A stretch of DNA of 64,000 bases from an uncultured Acidimicrobiales bacterium (GTDB lineage: Bacteria > Actinomycetota > Acidimicrobiia > Acidimicrobiales > SHLQ01), in the NCBI GenBank assembly GCA_938038815.1, contig CALHTF010000032.1:1-64000 (forward strand), in the 5' to 3' direction. The position numbers were made by a program, and so were the translations under genes. Each line of letters opens with the position of its first letter. Within the stretch, counting starts at the first letter, position 1. A model generated the notes under the pieces. That model searched no databases and was not told where the DNA came from. It saw nothing but the letters and a program-made list of their open reading frames with translations. Shown one piece after another: positions 9,718-18,670 of the stretch.

Positions 9718-10644
9718 GTGAGCGTTATCGAAGCTACGGGGCTCCGGAAGGAATACTCCCGACGACGGGGCGAACCCATCGTCGCCGTCGACAATCTCGA
9801 CCTTCATATCGATAGTCCGGGGGTATACGGCTTTCTCGGCCCGAACGGTTCGGGCAAAACCACCACGATCCGGTGTCTGCTCGGGTTGATCCGGCCCACG
9901 CAAGGCTCGGTTCGGATTCTCGGCGAGGACGTCGCCGATCTCCACCAGGTGATCGACCGCGTCGGAGCGTTGGTCGAATCACCGAAGTTCTTTCCCACCT
10001 TCTCCGGCAAGAAGAACCTGTCGATGTTCGCCCAGGTAGCCCAGATCGACGACGCAGCGGTCGACCAAGCGATCGAAACGGTGGGCCTCGCGGGCCGCGA
10101 AGGCGACTCGTTTGCCTCGTACTCGCTCGGCATGAAGCAACGACTAGCGGTCGCCGCCACCCTGCTGAAGAACCCCGACCTCATCATCCTCGACGAACCA
10201 GCCAACGGGCTCGATCCCGCAGGCATCGTCGAGATCCGCCAGCTCATTCGTCAACTCGCCAGCGACGGCAAGACGATCTTTGTTTCGAGCCACCAGCTCG
10301 GCGAGGTGCAACAGACCTGCGATGTGGTCACCATCATCACCAATGGCCGTCATGTGCAAACCGGTTCGGTGGCCGAGCTGGTCAACTCGAACTCCCGCAC
10401 GATGCGCGCCACCATCGACGACCCCCAAGGCGCACTCGCTGTCCTTCAGGCGGCGGGCTTCACCGCCCGACTCGGCGAAGCACCCGACACGATCGACATC
10501 GCCGTTGGGCCCGAACACGGCGCAACGATCACCCATCATCTCGCAGCGGCGGGCCGCTTTCTACGAGCGCTCGAGCCCCAAGGCGCGACCCTCGAGTCGA
10601 CGTTCCTCGAACTCACCGGACAGACCGGCGGTGAGCTGCGATGA
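9718..10644 (+). CDS. ABC transporter ATP-binding protein (ABC-2 type exporter)
   Basis: Cytoplasmic ATPase of a two-gene ABC-2 exporter. Walker A is GPNGSGKT, the signature is YSLGMKQRL, Walker B is LIILDEPANGLD, and the switch His is in FVSSHQLGEV. The C-terminal ~80 residues are the small regulatory domain typical of drug or antibiotic exporter ATPases. The GTG at 9718 is chosen over a GTG at 9685 because AAAGGGGGA sits 8 nt before it. The stop overlaps the permease start as ATGA, so the pair is translationally coupled. Exported substrate unknown. Confidence 0.9.
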   Translation: MSVIEATGLRKEYSRRRGEPIVAVDNLDLHIDSPGVYGFLGPNGSGKTTTIRCLLGLIRPTQGSVRILGEDVADLHQVIDRVGALVESPKFFPTFSGKKNLSMFAQVAQIDDAAVDQAIETVGLAGREGDSFASYSLGMKQRLAVAATLLKNPDLIILDEPANGLDPAGIVEIRQLIRQLASDGKTIFVSSHQLGEVQQTCDVVTIITNGRHVQTGSVAELVNSNSRTMRATIDDPQGALAVLQAAGFTARLGEAPDTIDIAVGPEHGATITHHLAAAGRFLRALEPQGATLESTFLELTGQTGGELR

Positions 10645-11732
10645 ACCTGTTCCGTACCGAACTCCGCCGATTCTGGGGCCGGCGCGTTACTCGCGGTGTG
10701 CTCGCAGTAGCTGTGCTCCTCAGCGCCGTCGCTGCGGTGCTGACCTTTGCGTTTACCGACAGCCCATCGAGCAACACCCAAGACCGGGCGATCCGCGCCG
10801 CTGAGTCCGCAACCCAGTCCTGCGTGCAGGCGATTACCCGCGACGTCGATTCTGGATTCGCCGGCGATCCGCAGCTCACCTCCGCCCGCGAAGCACTCGA
10901 CGACGAAGCCTTCGCCGACTTCCTGGCTGAGGACTACTGCTACCAAGACCCCCGCTGGTACGAGTCGGAGAACGTGTTCAACAGCACCGGACTGCTCGGT
11001 ATCGACGACTACTCCGACTGGAGCGAACAGCGACCGTCGGGTGAGCGCTTCACCTTCCGAGTCGGCCCCGACGAGTTCGAAGAACCGCTGTTTGGATTGC
11101 AGGGAGTCATCCCTTCGATCGCCATCTTCTTGCTCGTGCTTTCGGTGGTGGTCGGGGCCTCGTTTATGGGCGCCGAGTACAAGTTCGGGACGGTGGAGAA
11201 CCTTCTCCTTTGGGAACCGCGACGAGCCAAGGTGCTCGGAACCAAGTTTGCCGCAGGCTTCTTGTCGTCGACCGCTCTGACCGCGCTGGTGCTCACCGTC
11301 TTGGCGGCACTGCTGTACTTCGTGACCATCCTGAAGGGCACGACCGATGGCGTCGACGGGCGGTTCTGGCTCGACTTGGTATCGGTCATCGTTCGGGCGA
11401 GCGTGACCGGCGGTTTGTTCTTCATCATTGCCATGTCGGTCGCCGTGCTCGCCCGTAACACCACGGCATCGGTTGGTTTGATCCTCGGTTGGTTTGTGAT
11501 CAGCAACATCTTGATCGCCGTAGCGCTGAAGTTTCTGCGCCAGTGGGAGCTGTTCTCCAACGCCACCGCGTTCATCAGCGAAGGGGACGCCTCCCGCTTC
11601 GTGAAGGCCCAAAACGACACGATCACCGTGTACGGGCACGGCTACCTGACCGCCGGCTTGGTCGTGGTGGTCTGGGCCGCCGTCTTGGCTTCCGCCGCGA
11701 CGTTTGTCTTCATACGGCGCGACGTTGATTAA
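10641..11732 (+). CDS. ABC-2 family permease
   Basis: 363-residue membrane subunit for the ATPase just upstream. One span lies at residues ~16-38, then a ~110-residue external domain with three Cys (ATQSCVQA, EDYCYQDPRW), then five spans in the C-terminal half (for example AIFLLVLSVVVGASFMG, ALTALVLTVLAALLYFV, LVVVVWAAVLASAATFV). This one-plus-five layout with the large first loop is the ABC-2 permease plan. The start overlaps the ATPase stop by 4 nt. Confidence 0.86.
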   Translation: MNLFRTELRRFWGRRVTRGVLAVAVLLSAVAAVLTFAFTDSPSSNTQDRAIRAAESATQSCVQAITRDVDSGFAGDPQLTSAREALDDEAFADFLAEDYCYQDPRWYESENVFNSTGLLGIDDYSDWSEQRPSGERFTFRVGPDEFEEPLFGLQGVIPSIAIFLLVLSVVVGASFMGAEYKFGTVENLLLWEPRRAKVLGTKFAAGFLSSTALTALVLTVLAALLYFVTILKGTTDGVDGRFWLDLVSVIVRASVTGGLFFIIAMSVAVLARNTTASVGLILGWFVISNILIAVALKFLRQWELFSNATAFISEGDASRFVKAQNDTITVYGHGYLTAGLVVVVWAAVLASAATFVFIRRDVD

Positions 11733-11751
11733 GGCGAGCCGAAGCTGACCC

Positions 11752-12195
11752 TTACTGAAGCCGGGCCTTCACGAGTTCGGCTACCTTGCGGCCGTCGGCT
11801 CGGCCCGCTACTTCGGCGTTGACGGCCTTCATGGCCGGGCCCATGTCGCCAGCGGCAAACCCGTTGGCTGCGAATACCTGGTCGATCAACGCCTCAAGTT
11901 CATCGTCGCTCAGCCCTTCGGGAAGGTAACGCTCGAGGATCTGTTGCTCGGCCCGCTCGGCGGCCGCCTGCTCGGGGCGATCGGCCGAATCGAAACCGTC
12001 GGCTGCCTCGACGCGCCGCTTTACCTGAGCGGCCAGGATCTTCTCGACACCCGCATCGTCGAGCGGACCATCGTTCTTGCCCGATGTTTCGGCTTCCTGT
12101 ACCGCGGCGATAACCGATCGAAGGGTCCGAAGCTCCACCGCCTCTTTGGCCTTCATGGCGGTGATCATGTCGGCGCGAATCGTGTCAATCAACAT
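11752..12195 (-). CDS. yqeY: GatB/YqeY domain protein
   Basis: 147 residues, the full length of the YqeY family, which resembles the tRNA-binding tail domain of GatB. Recognisable stretches are the opening IRADMITAMKAKEAVELRTL, the ILERYLPEGLSDDEL centre and MGPAMKAVNAEVAGRADGRK near the end, the YqeY equivalent of the GatB helical tail. The exact role is not settled in the family, though a link to tRNA or amidotransferase is often assumed. It is a single gene between the ABC permease and a convergent-side MFS fusion. Confidence 0.92.
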   Translation of the reverse strand: MLIDTIRADMITAMKAKEAVELRTLRSVIAAVQEAETSGKNDGPLDDAGVEKILAAQVKRRVEAADGFDSADRPEQAAAERAEQQILERYLPEGLSDDELEALIDQVFAANGFAAGDMGPAMKAVNAEVAGRADGRKVAELVKARLQ

Positions 12196-12251
12196 GGACC
12201 TATGTTGGCCGATTCATTGCCGGGTTGCAGTGATTTGGTGCAAACCCTGAC

Positions 12252-13688
12252 CTAGCCGCTTTGTTTGAGTTGCTCGGCAGGAGCGAAGTTGTCGGTGAGG
12301 ATCGCTGCATCGCCGATGTAGGTAACCAATTCCTCGCCCTCGACCAGCACGCCGGTCTCCTCGGCGAGCGCAAACGGCCCAAACGGTTCGTCCGATGCCA
12401 CCACGATCTGGTTGTAGGGACTCACGTTTGGTGTTTCGGGTACGATGACCGCTAGGTGGTCGAAGTGATCGGCAAGGGTCGCCAGCTGAGCTCGCGCAAA
12501 GCCGCTGTCGCCGCCGTCGATCAGGTTCATGAGATACACCCCGCCCGGGCGCAGCAGACGGTCGTATTCCGCAGCCGCTTCGCTGGTAGTGAGGTGCCAG
12601 GGGACCACATCGCCACCAAAGGCATCGCCGATGATCACGTCGTACCCGTCGGTTTCGAGCGGTGGCAGCTCGAGACGGGCGTCGCCGATGCGAATATCGA
12701 GATTCTCCACGTAGTCGAGGCCGAGTTCGTCCTCGGCGATCGCTACCAGCCCTTCATCGATCTCGAGAACCAGGTTAGTGCTGCCGGGACGGGTGGCGGT
12801 CACGTAACGCGGGAGCGAGAACCCCCCGCCGCCTACATGAACGAAATCGAGCGGGCCGTCGGGTTCGGCGTCGATGACCGACCCCAGGATTTTGGCGTAC
12901 CGAATCTCCAAATGGGTCGGATCGTCGAGATCGACGTGGGCTTGGCGCACCCGATCGATCCACAGGCTCCGCCCGCCGGCGCGGTCGTCGTCGGCGATAA
13001 CCCGGGCGCACGCGTAGTCGGTTTCGTAGTCGCACGGTGAGTTCATGGCCAGACTCGACAGCCCAGCCGCCATCACGATCACCATCGTGGCCGGGTCGGG
13101 TTTGCGCGACTCGCCGCCTCGACCGGTGACGATGACCACCACGCCAGCCAGAACCAGTAGGGCACCGACCACAAAAATGATCGTGCGAATGGGTAACAGG
13201 CCAAGGAGGATGAAGCCGGTGCCAAAGGTGCCGACGAGAGCACCAACCGTGCCGGCCGCCGAAAGCCCACCGACTACGGCGCCCGTCTCGTCGAGCGAAC
13301 CCAAGCGGAGCTTGGCGACGATGGGGCTGATCGAGCTGAGCAACGCAGTAGGAATGAAAAACGCAAAGAGCGTGAGGGTCACGATGTCGGCCGGCGTGCT
13401 GTCCATCGAGGGGCCGAGCAGCGACACGGCCGGAATCGAGAGCCACGTGAATGCGCCACCCAAGATGAGGGCCATCGCCATCATTCGCTTTGGCTCGTTG
13501 CGGTCGGCGAGGTACCCACCAATCGCCGATCCGGCGGCGATACCGGCCAGTACCGTGCCAATAATCCCGGTGAAGGCTTCGAGCGATACCCCGACGTAGG
13601 GGGCCATGAGCCGGCCGGCGACAATCTCGATCACCAGAACGGCGGCCGAGGTGAAGAAGACCATGCTCGTCGATGATCGGGTATTCAC
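12252..13688 (-). CDS. Fused MFS-like membrane / spermidine-synthase-like methyltransferase-fold protein
   Basis: About 478 residues. The N-terminal half has seven or eight hydrophobic spans (for example FFTSAAVLVIEIVAG, FTGIIGTVLAGIAAGSAIGG, LLPIRTIIFVVGALLVLAGV). The C-terminal half is a Rossmann domain like spermidine synthases: VHVGGGGFSLPRYV (cofactor loop), LVLEIDEGLVAIAEDELGL, IGDAFGGDVVPWHLTT, YDRLLRPGGVYLMNL. The usual synthase DxxD centre is replaced by DAF, so polyamine synthesis is uncertain. The GTG at 13688 has AAAGG 10 nt upstream. A GTG at 13715, 11 nt after a TAAGGT box, is an alternative. Confidence 0.8.
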   Translation of the reverse strand: MNTRSSTSMVFFTSAAVLVIEIVAGRLMAPYVGVSLEAFTGIIGTVLAGIAAGSAIGGYLADRNEPKRMMAMALILGGAFTWLSIPAVSLLGPSMDSTPADIVTLTLFAFFIPTALLSSISPIVAKLRLGSLDETGAVVGGLSAAGTVGALVGTFGTGFILLGLLPIRTIIFVVGALLVLAGVVVIVTGRGGESRKPDPATMVIVMAAGLSSLAMNSPCDYETDYACARVIADDDRAGGRSLWIDRVRQAHVDLDDPTHLEIRYAKILGSVIDAEPDGPLDFVHVGGGGFSLPRYVTATRPGSTNLVLEIDEGLVAIAEDELGLDYVENLDIRIGDARLELPPLETDGYDVIIGDAFGGDVVPWHLTTSEAAAEYDRLLRPGGVYLMNLIDGGDSGFARAQLATLADHFDHLAVIVPETPNVSPYNQIVVASDEPFGPFALAEETGVLVEGEELVTYIGDAAILTDNFAPAEQLKQSG

Positions 13689-13735
13689 AACGCCACGACC
13701 TTTGGGACCCAACACTGCACCGGCGAACCTTAGCG

Positions 13736-14341
13736 CTAGGTGTTCTGGGCAAACGCCTCGAACGCCTCGTGGATCTCGGCCGACTGCCGCCGAGCACCTG
13801 TTTGGAGATACTCCATCGCTCGCAGCGCAGCATCGTGGGCCTCCTGGGACGACCCGGCCACGATGTCTTCCACCACCCGGCAGAAGTAGTCGTGCTGGTG
13901 GGCATCGACGAAGGTGTAATGAACACACACATCGGTGTGGCCGCCGATCAGTACCAGGGTGTCAGCCTTGAGCCCCTTGAGCAGGATCTCGAGTTCGGTG
14001 CCAAAGAAACACGAGTAACGGCGCTTGCGGATGAAGTAGTCGTCGTCACGAAACCCAAGATCGGACGACAGCGCAGTCCCCGGGTCGCCTTCGAGTAGGT
14101 GGACGTCTTCCGCTCCGTCGAGTTCGCGGCCAAAGTCGACCAAGTTCCGCCGGTGGGCCTCTTGAAAGAAGATCACCGGTACTGCGCACTCGCGTGCCTT
14201 GGCGATGAGGGCTGGCGCACCCGCCATGCGGTCGTCGTAGCCGGGCATGAGCGGAATACTCGACTCGCCTTCGGTGGGTTCGCCGCCTTGGATGTCGACC
14301 ACGATCAGCACCGGCTGACCCTCGATTATCTCTCGCTGCAT
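13736..14341 (-). CDS. Isochorismatase-family cysteine hydrolase
   Basis: 201 residues with the family's Asp-Lys-Cys triad in order: Asp in VLIVVDIQGG (near 17), Lys in YFIRKRRYSCFFGTEL, Cys in IGGHTDVCVHYTFVDA. Relatives include nicotinamidases, ureidoacrylate hydrolases and N-carbamoyl amidases; the sequence does not decide among them. A longer frame runs upstream as antisense of the transporter gene, but the ATG at 14341 opens the fold. It lies 35 bp behind the MFS gene in the same direction, so the two probably form an operon for uptake or export and hydrolysis of one compound. Confidence 0.85.
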   Translation of the reverse strand: MQREIIEGQPVLIVVDIQGGEPTEGESSIPLMPGYDDRMAGAPALIAKARECAVPVIFFQEAHRRNLVDFGRELDGAEDVHLLEGDPGTALSSDLGFRDDDYFIRKRRYSCFFGTELEILLKGLKADTLVLIGGHTDVCVHYTFVDAHQHDYFCRVVEDIVAGSSQEAHDAALRAMEYLQTGARRQSAEIHEAFEAFAQNT

Positions 14342-14376
14342 AGCTCCACCGTATCCGCGCTCGAGCCGCGAATTGG

Positions 14377-15519
14377 CTACGCGTCGCCCACGCCGATCTG
14401 CCAAAGCACCAGGATCGGAATCAAGCCGAGCAGAGCAGCGGCGACGAATGTTCCGGCCACCGACCAGCCGAGTAGCGGCACGAAGATCAACGGCCCAAGG
14501 GCGTGGCCAACAAAGCGGAACGACAGCAGAAACGACAGTGCACCGCCTCGGTTGCCGGGAACGGCTGTCGCCCCAATCGCCTGGAACACCACAGCAACGA
14601 AGGCCGACACTCCTCCACCGATCGCCCACAGGATGCCGAGCGACCAGGCATTCGTGCCGAGCCCCAACAGGCAGGTGGCGATGATTGAACCCGAGCTGGC
14701 CACTATTCCCGCCCGCTGTTTGCCAAGCACGTCGACCAATCGGCCCCACAGCGGTCCGAGCGCCATGGCGCTGGCGGCGCCCGCTACGAGCACCAGTCCG
14801 GCCACCGTGCCTGAAAGGTCGAGTTCGTCGCGGGCCACCACGCCGACCACCACCGCTATACCGATCGGACCGGTCGCTGCGGCGAGGAACGCAACCCCGA
14901 GCGCCACCATGCGGCCGGTGAGCAGCGCCCGTACCGGAGGAGCCTTCGCTGCGGGACGGGGTGCGCCTTCGGGCGGATTCAACGCCAAGACGCCCGCTAT
15001 GGCTGCGGTGCCAAAAAAGGCGGCCTGCCACACCGTGTCGGCCGCCAGCCCCCCGACGATCGGGCCGATGCCACCGCCAAACGCCTGAAAGCTGGAGTAG
15101 ATCCCAACCTCTCGGCCGAACCGGTCCTTGCTCACGAGCTCGGCCAGTCCGGCCAACATCAGGGGCGTGATGAACGCATTGGCAATACCCTGCACGACTC
15201 GTGCGGCGACGAACACTGTCAGGCTCGGTGCAAGCGCCGCGGCAAGGCTCGCCACCGTGTACAAGATGTAGGTGGCCCGCACGGTTCGGCGGCGACCCAG
15301 CCGTTCGCCAATCGTTCCCGAGAACAACAACAGCGCCGCAAAGGCAAAGAGGTACAGGCTAAAGCCCAGGTTCACCTGCGATGAGGTGGCATCGAACTCG
15401 CTTCGTAGTTCCGGGAACATCGGGACGATGACGAAGGTTCCGAACGGCCCCAGAAACCCACCGATGTAGAACGGCAACCGTTGGACAAACCCGCCCGGCC
15501 GTTCCTGTTCGGTATCCAC
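14377..15519 (-). CDS. MFS transporter, 12-span
   Basis: 380 residues with 12 hydrophobic segments. The MFS loop 2-3 motif is present (GTIGERLGRRRTVRATYIL), as is the weaker copy between helices 8 and 9 (GRLVDVLGKQRAGI). The short N-terminus and drug-exporter-like ARVVQGIANAFITPLML suggest an exporter, but no substrate can be named. The GTG start lies 6 nt after a TAGGGT -10 box, so the mRNA is likely leaderless. The isochorismatase-type hydrolase follows closely. Confidence 0.87.
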   Translation of the reverse strand: MDTEQERPGGFVQRLPFYIGGFLGPFGTFVIVPMFPELRSEFDATSSQVNLGFSLYLFAFAALLLFSGTIGERLGRRRTVRATYILYTVASLAAALAPSLTVFVAARVVQGIANAFITPLMLAGLAELVSKDRFGREVGIYSSFQAFGGGIGPIVGGLAADTVWQAAFFGTAAIAGVLALNPPEGAPRPAAKAPPVRALLTGRMVALGVAFLAAATGPIGIAVVVGVVARDELDLSGTVAGLVLVAGAASAMALGPLWGRLVDVLGKQRAGIVASSGSIIATCLLGLGTNAWSLGILWAIGGGVSAFVAVVFQAIGATAVPGNRGGALSFLLSFRFVGHALGPLIFVPLLGWSVAGTFVAAALLGLIPILVLWQIGVGDA

Positions 15520-15525
15520 GCTGTG

Positions 15526-15531
15526 ACCCTA
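15526..15531 (-). promoter_or_regulatory. -10 box (TAGGGT) for the MFS-isochorismatase operon
   Basis: TAGGGT ends 6 nt before the GTG at 15519, as expected for a leaderless transcript. Confidence 0.45.
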
Positions 15532-15645
15532 GAAGTTCTTCACCCTCAGGCGGTAACGCGCTTTACCAAACTCTTACCGCCACCTCACCCTGTGTTTGAA
15601 GCAGACCTCCAAAGTAAGGGCTACCCCCTACCTATGGAGACAACA

Positions 15646-17277
15646 ATGAGCCCCACCGAACCCCACAACGAGCCCTCGACCTTGCCCAGCCGCAGAGCCG
15701 TGCTGGGCGGATTGGGGGTGGGCGCTGCCGCTCTAGGCGCACCCGGGGTCGCGTCGGCAGCCCAGCGGGCCAATCGCCGAGATGGCGGGCGACGCGATCG
15801 CAGCCGAGGCAGCGGCCCCGACCAGGGGCAGCCGCAACCCGCAGCGAACGACGGACCCGAGCGATTCAGCCGCCTGTTCGACAATCATCCGCCGTTCTCC
15901 GACGCCGACGATGACCTACGCCGACAGCTCGCCGAACTTGGTAAGCCCGGCGGCATCCTCGACGCCAGCGACCCCCTCGACGTCGGGCCCGTCGAACTCA
16001 TCACCGAGCCGGAGCACAGCGAGAACAACCCAAACAACCTCACCCATACCGCGGGCGTGACCTTCCTCGGCCAGTTCCTCGATCACGACATCACCAGCGA
16101 CGGCGGCTCCACGCTGGGCCAACAAACCTCGGTCAACCGCAGCGTGAACCTGCGGACCGCTCGGCTCGACCTCGACAGCGTGTACGGCGGAGGCCCGAGC
16201 GAGAGCCGCCGCTTGTATACCCAACAGGACGAATTCACGCTTCGAGTCGAATCAGGAGGCCTCTTTGAAGACCTGCCCCGAGATGACAACAACGTGGCGA
16301 TCATCGGCGATGGCCGCAACGACGAGAACCTGATCATCAGCGGCCTCCAGGTGGCTTTCCTCAAGTTCCACAACGCCGTGCTCGACCAGGTGCGCTCCAG
16401 CACGAATCTTCGCGGCCAGGCCGCGTTCGACGAGGCCCAACGGATCGTTCGATGGCACTACCAGTGGATCGTGCTGCACGAAGTGCTGCCGCAGTTCGTG
16501 GGCCAGGCGATGGTCGACGACATTCTCGCAAACGGCCGGCAGCACTACACCGACCGACAGCCACGGATACCCGTCGAGTTCCAAACTGCGGCCTACCGGT
16601 TCGGACATTCGATGATCCGCCCGTCGTATCGGGCCAACATGGCAGGTGACAACGGCGATCCGTTCTTCGCCATGGTGTTCGATCTCGCCACCATGGGCGA
16701 CGACGACCCCGATGACTTGTCGGGTGGTCACCGAGCCCCGCGGCGCTTTATTGGCTGGCAGACCTTCTTCGATTTCGAGGACGGCGAGGTCAAGCCCAAC
16801 AAGTTGATCGACACGAAGCTGTCGACACCGCTCTTCGAACTGCCGATGGGCACGATCTCGACCCAACGCGGTGAGCCGATTGGCCCGACGAGCCTGGCGA
16901 CCCGAAACCTCTTGCGCCATATCACCTGGGGCATCCCATCGGGCCAGCGAGTGGCTCGCGAAATGGGCGTCGACCGCTTGGCTACCAACGACCTCGCCGA
17001 TATCAACGATGTGGCGCCGCGACTGCGGGGACGAACACCCCTGTGGCTCTACATCTTGCGCGAAGCCGAGATTATGGCTGATGGCCTGCACCTTGGCCCG
17101 GTGGGCGGCCGAATCGTGGCCGAGGTCTTCATCGGTATCTTGCAACTCGACCCGACGTCGTTTCTCTCGGACCCCAGCTGGCGACCAACGCTGCCCACCC
17201 GGTCGGGCGACGGCGACTTCTCGATGGTCGATTTGTTGACCGTCGCCGAGGTAGACCCCGATAGTCGAGGCCAATAG
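15646..17277 (+). CDS. Tat-exported animal-type haem peroxidase
   Basis: 543 residues. A Tat signal opens the protein (SRRAVLGGLGVGAAALGAPG, then ASAAQ), followed by a disordered Arg/Gly/Gln linker to ~65. The catalytic domain is of the animal peroxidase superfamily: FLGQFLDHDIT places the distal His at 147 beside the haem-linking Asp146, and AYRFGHSMIRPSYR gives proximal His321. It should oxidise halides or small organics with hydrogen peroxide outside the cytoplasm. I use the ATG at 15646 because GGAGA lies 8 nt upstream; an ATG at 15634 is just ahead. tatA and tatC lie in the same window, consistent with folded, haem-loaded export. Confidence 0.9.
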   Translation: MSPTEPHNEPSTLPSRRAVLGGLGVGAAALGAPGVASAAQRANRRDGGRRDRSRGSGPDQGQPQPAANDGPERFSRLFDNHPPFSDADDDLRRQLAELGKPGGILDASDPLDVGPVELITEPEHSENNPNNLTHTAGVTFLGQFLDHDITSDGGSTLGQQTSVNRSVNLRTARLDLDSVYGGGPSESRRLYTQQDEFTLRVESGGLFEDLPRDDNNVAIIGDGRNDENLIISGLQVAFLKFHNAVLDQVRSSTNLRGQAAFDEAQRIVRWHYQWIVLHEVLPQFVGQAMVDDILANGRQHYTDRQPRIPVEFQTAAYRFGHSMIRPSYRANMAGDNGDPFFAMVFDLATMGDDDPDDLSGGHRAPRRFIGWQTFFDFEDGEVKPNKLIDTKLSTPLFELPMGTISTQRGEPIGPTSLATRNLLRHITWGIPSGQRVAREMGVDRLATNDLADINDVAPRLRGRTPLWLYILREAEIMADGLHLGPVGGRIVAEVFIGILQLDPTSFLSDPSWRPTLPTRSGDGDFSMVDLLTVAEVDPDSRGQ

Positions 17278-17300
17278 CCACCGAACATGCCGGAGTGGTT

Positions 17301-17330
17301 TTGGGCGTACGGGTCGCCTGTTTCTAGATT
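17301..17330 (+). promoter_or_regulatory. Promoter TTGGGC-18-TAGATT
   Basis: -35-like TTGGGC (17301), 18-nt spacer, -10 TAGATT (17325-17330), 6 nt before the ATG at 17337. It predicts a leaderless mRNA. Confidence 0.5.
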
Positions 17331-17336
17331 CGGTTC

Positions 17337-18215
17337 ATGTACGGAACCGATGACCCCGACCAGACCACTCCGGCGCAGGGCGCCGACACGACCGACTGGG
17401 TTCTGATCGACGACCCGATACCTGGAGTTCGTCGCATCACCTTGAACCGGCCCGACAAACGCAACGCCCTGAATCACCCGCTGCGCGGCGCCGTCCTCCG
17501 GTCGTTGCAAGAGGCCGACCAAGACCCGGAGGTACGGGTGATGGTGATCCGAGGTGCGGGGCCCAGCTTCTCCGCTGGCTATGACCTCGGTGGCGGAAAC
17601 GAAGGCCACGAGTACCCGCATTACACACCGGGCGGCGAAGGCCAATGGCCCCGCCACGTGACCGAAAGTTGGATGAGCATCTGGGATCTCGCCAAACCGG
17701 TTATCGCCCAGGTTCATGGGTACTGCCTGGCCGGAGGCAGCGAGCTCGCTACCGGCTGCGACCTGGTGTACATCGCCGAAGACGCCCAGATGGGATACCC
17801 CGCCGTTCGGTTCGGGGTTCCCGACATGCACTTTCACCCGTGGATGCTCGGCATGCGTCGGGCGATGGAAATGATGATCACCGGCGACTCGATCAGCGGC
17901 GTGGAGGCGGTAGCCGAGGGCTGGGCCAACCGGGCGTTCCCCGCCGACCAACTCGACGCCGAAGTGCTCAAGGTCGCCGAACGCATCGTCGAAATTCCAG
18001 CCGACCTTGTGCAGCTCAACAAACGGGTCGTGCACCGCCAGATGGACCACATGGGTATGCGTTCGGGAATCCGGGCGGGCACCGAACTTTGTGCGCTCGG
18101 CACCCACTCCCCCGCAATGGCCGAGTTCATCGGCAAGGCCAGGGGCGAAGGCCTCACCAACGCGCTGCAAGACCGCGACGAGCCATTTGGCGACTATCGG
18201 GTGAGCGATAGCTAG
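17337..18215 (+). CDS. Enoyl-CoA hydratase/isomerase-family (crotonase) protein
   Basis: 292 residues with the crotonase fold: ITLNRPDKRNALNHPLRGAV, the oxyanion-hole segment FSAGYDLGGG, and QVHGYCLAGGSELATGCDLV. The first catalytic Glu (GGSEL) is present. The position of the second Glu in true hydratases reads YPAVRFGVPDM with Ala, so simple water addition is doubtful and another CoA reaction is more likely. The N-terminus carries a ~20-residue Asp/Thr-rich tail. The next gene is separated by a TAGGGT promoter. Confidence 0.86.
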   Translation: MYGTDDPDQTTPAQGADTTDWVLIDDPIPGVRRITLNRPDKRNALNHPLRGAVLRSLQEADQDPEVRVMVIRGAGPSFSAGYDLGGGNEGHEYPHYTPGGEGQWPRHVTESWMSIWDLAKPVIAQVHGYCLAGGSELATGCDLVYIAEDAQMGYPAVRFGVPDMHFHPWMLGMRRAMEMMITGDSISGVEAVAEGWANRAFPADQLDAEVLKVAERIVEIPADLVQLNKRVVHRQMDHMGMRSGIRAGTELCALGTHSPAMAEFIGKARGEGLTNALQDRDEPFGDYRVSDS

Positions 18216-18238
18216 CCGAGTTGGGGCACCGGCCGTTG

Positions 18239-18244
18239 TAGGGT
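18239..18244 (+). promoter_or_regulatory. -10 box (TAGGGT) for the PPOX-class gene
   Basis: TAGGGT ends 6 nt before the ATG at 18251, giving a leaderless start. Confidence 0.45.
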
Positions 18245-18250
18245 CGGCCC

Positions 18251-18670
18251 ATGATCGAACTCGCAACCGCATGCACCTGGGCCGCCGACCGCAAAAATGG
18301 CGTCCTGATCACCATCCGTAAAGACGGCCGACCGCAATCGTCGGACATCACCTATGTGGTCGACGGAACCGATTTCTTGATCTCGGTCACCGCGTCGAGA
18401 GCCAAGACAAAGAACATAATGCGCGACCCGCGAGTAGTGCTCCACCTCACCGAGGCAGCGAGCTACAGCTACCTATCGTTCGATGGCACGGTCGACTTGT
18501 CGGCCCCGACAAGCGCGCCCGATGACGCCACCGCTGACCAGCTGGTTGCGTACTACCGCAGCGTGGCGGGAGAACACGACGACTGGGACGAGTACCGAGC
18601 TGCGATGGTGGCCGAAGGGCGACTGCTGGTGCGGTTCACCCCAGCGAAGGTCGTCGGCCAAATCAACTAA
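18251..18670 (+). CDS. PPOX-class (flavin/F420-dependent split-barrel) protein
   Basis: 139 residues of the pyridoxamine-phosphate-oxidase-like split barrel. The run GVLITIRKDGRPQSSDITYV, then ASRAKTKNIMRDPRVVLHL, is characteristic of actinobacterial members assigned to F420 or FMN. The C-terminal VAEGRLLVRFTPAKVVG fits the last strands. With fbiC in the same window the host should make F420, so F420 is a reasonable cofactor guess, but this is inference. Its stop overlaps the stop of the convergent sugar dehydrogenase by 4 nt. Confidence 0.82.
   Translation: MIELATACTWAADRKNGVLITIRKDGRPQSSDITYVVDGTDFLISVTASRAKTKNIMRDPRVVLHLTEAASYSYLSFDGTVDLSAPTSAPDDATADQLVAYYRSVAGEHDDWDEYRAAMVAEGRLLVRFTPAKVVGQIN

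Noticed and set aside
14342-15031. N-terminal extension of the isochorismatase frame
   Set aside because: It lies inside the MFS transporter gene in another frame; the hydrolase fold begins at the ATG at 14341.
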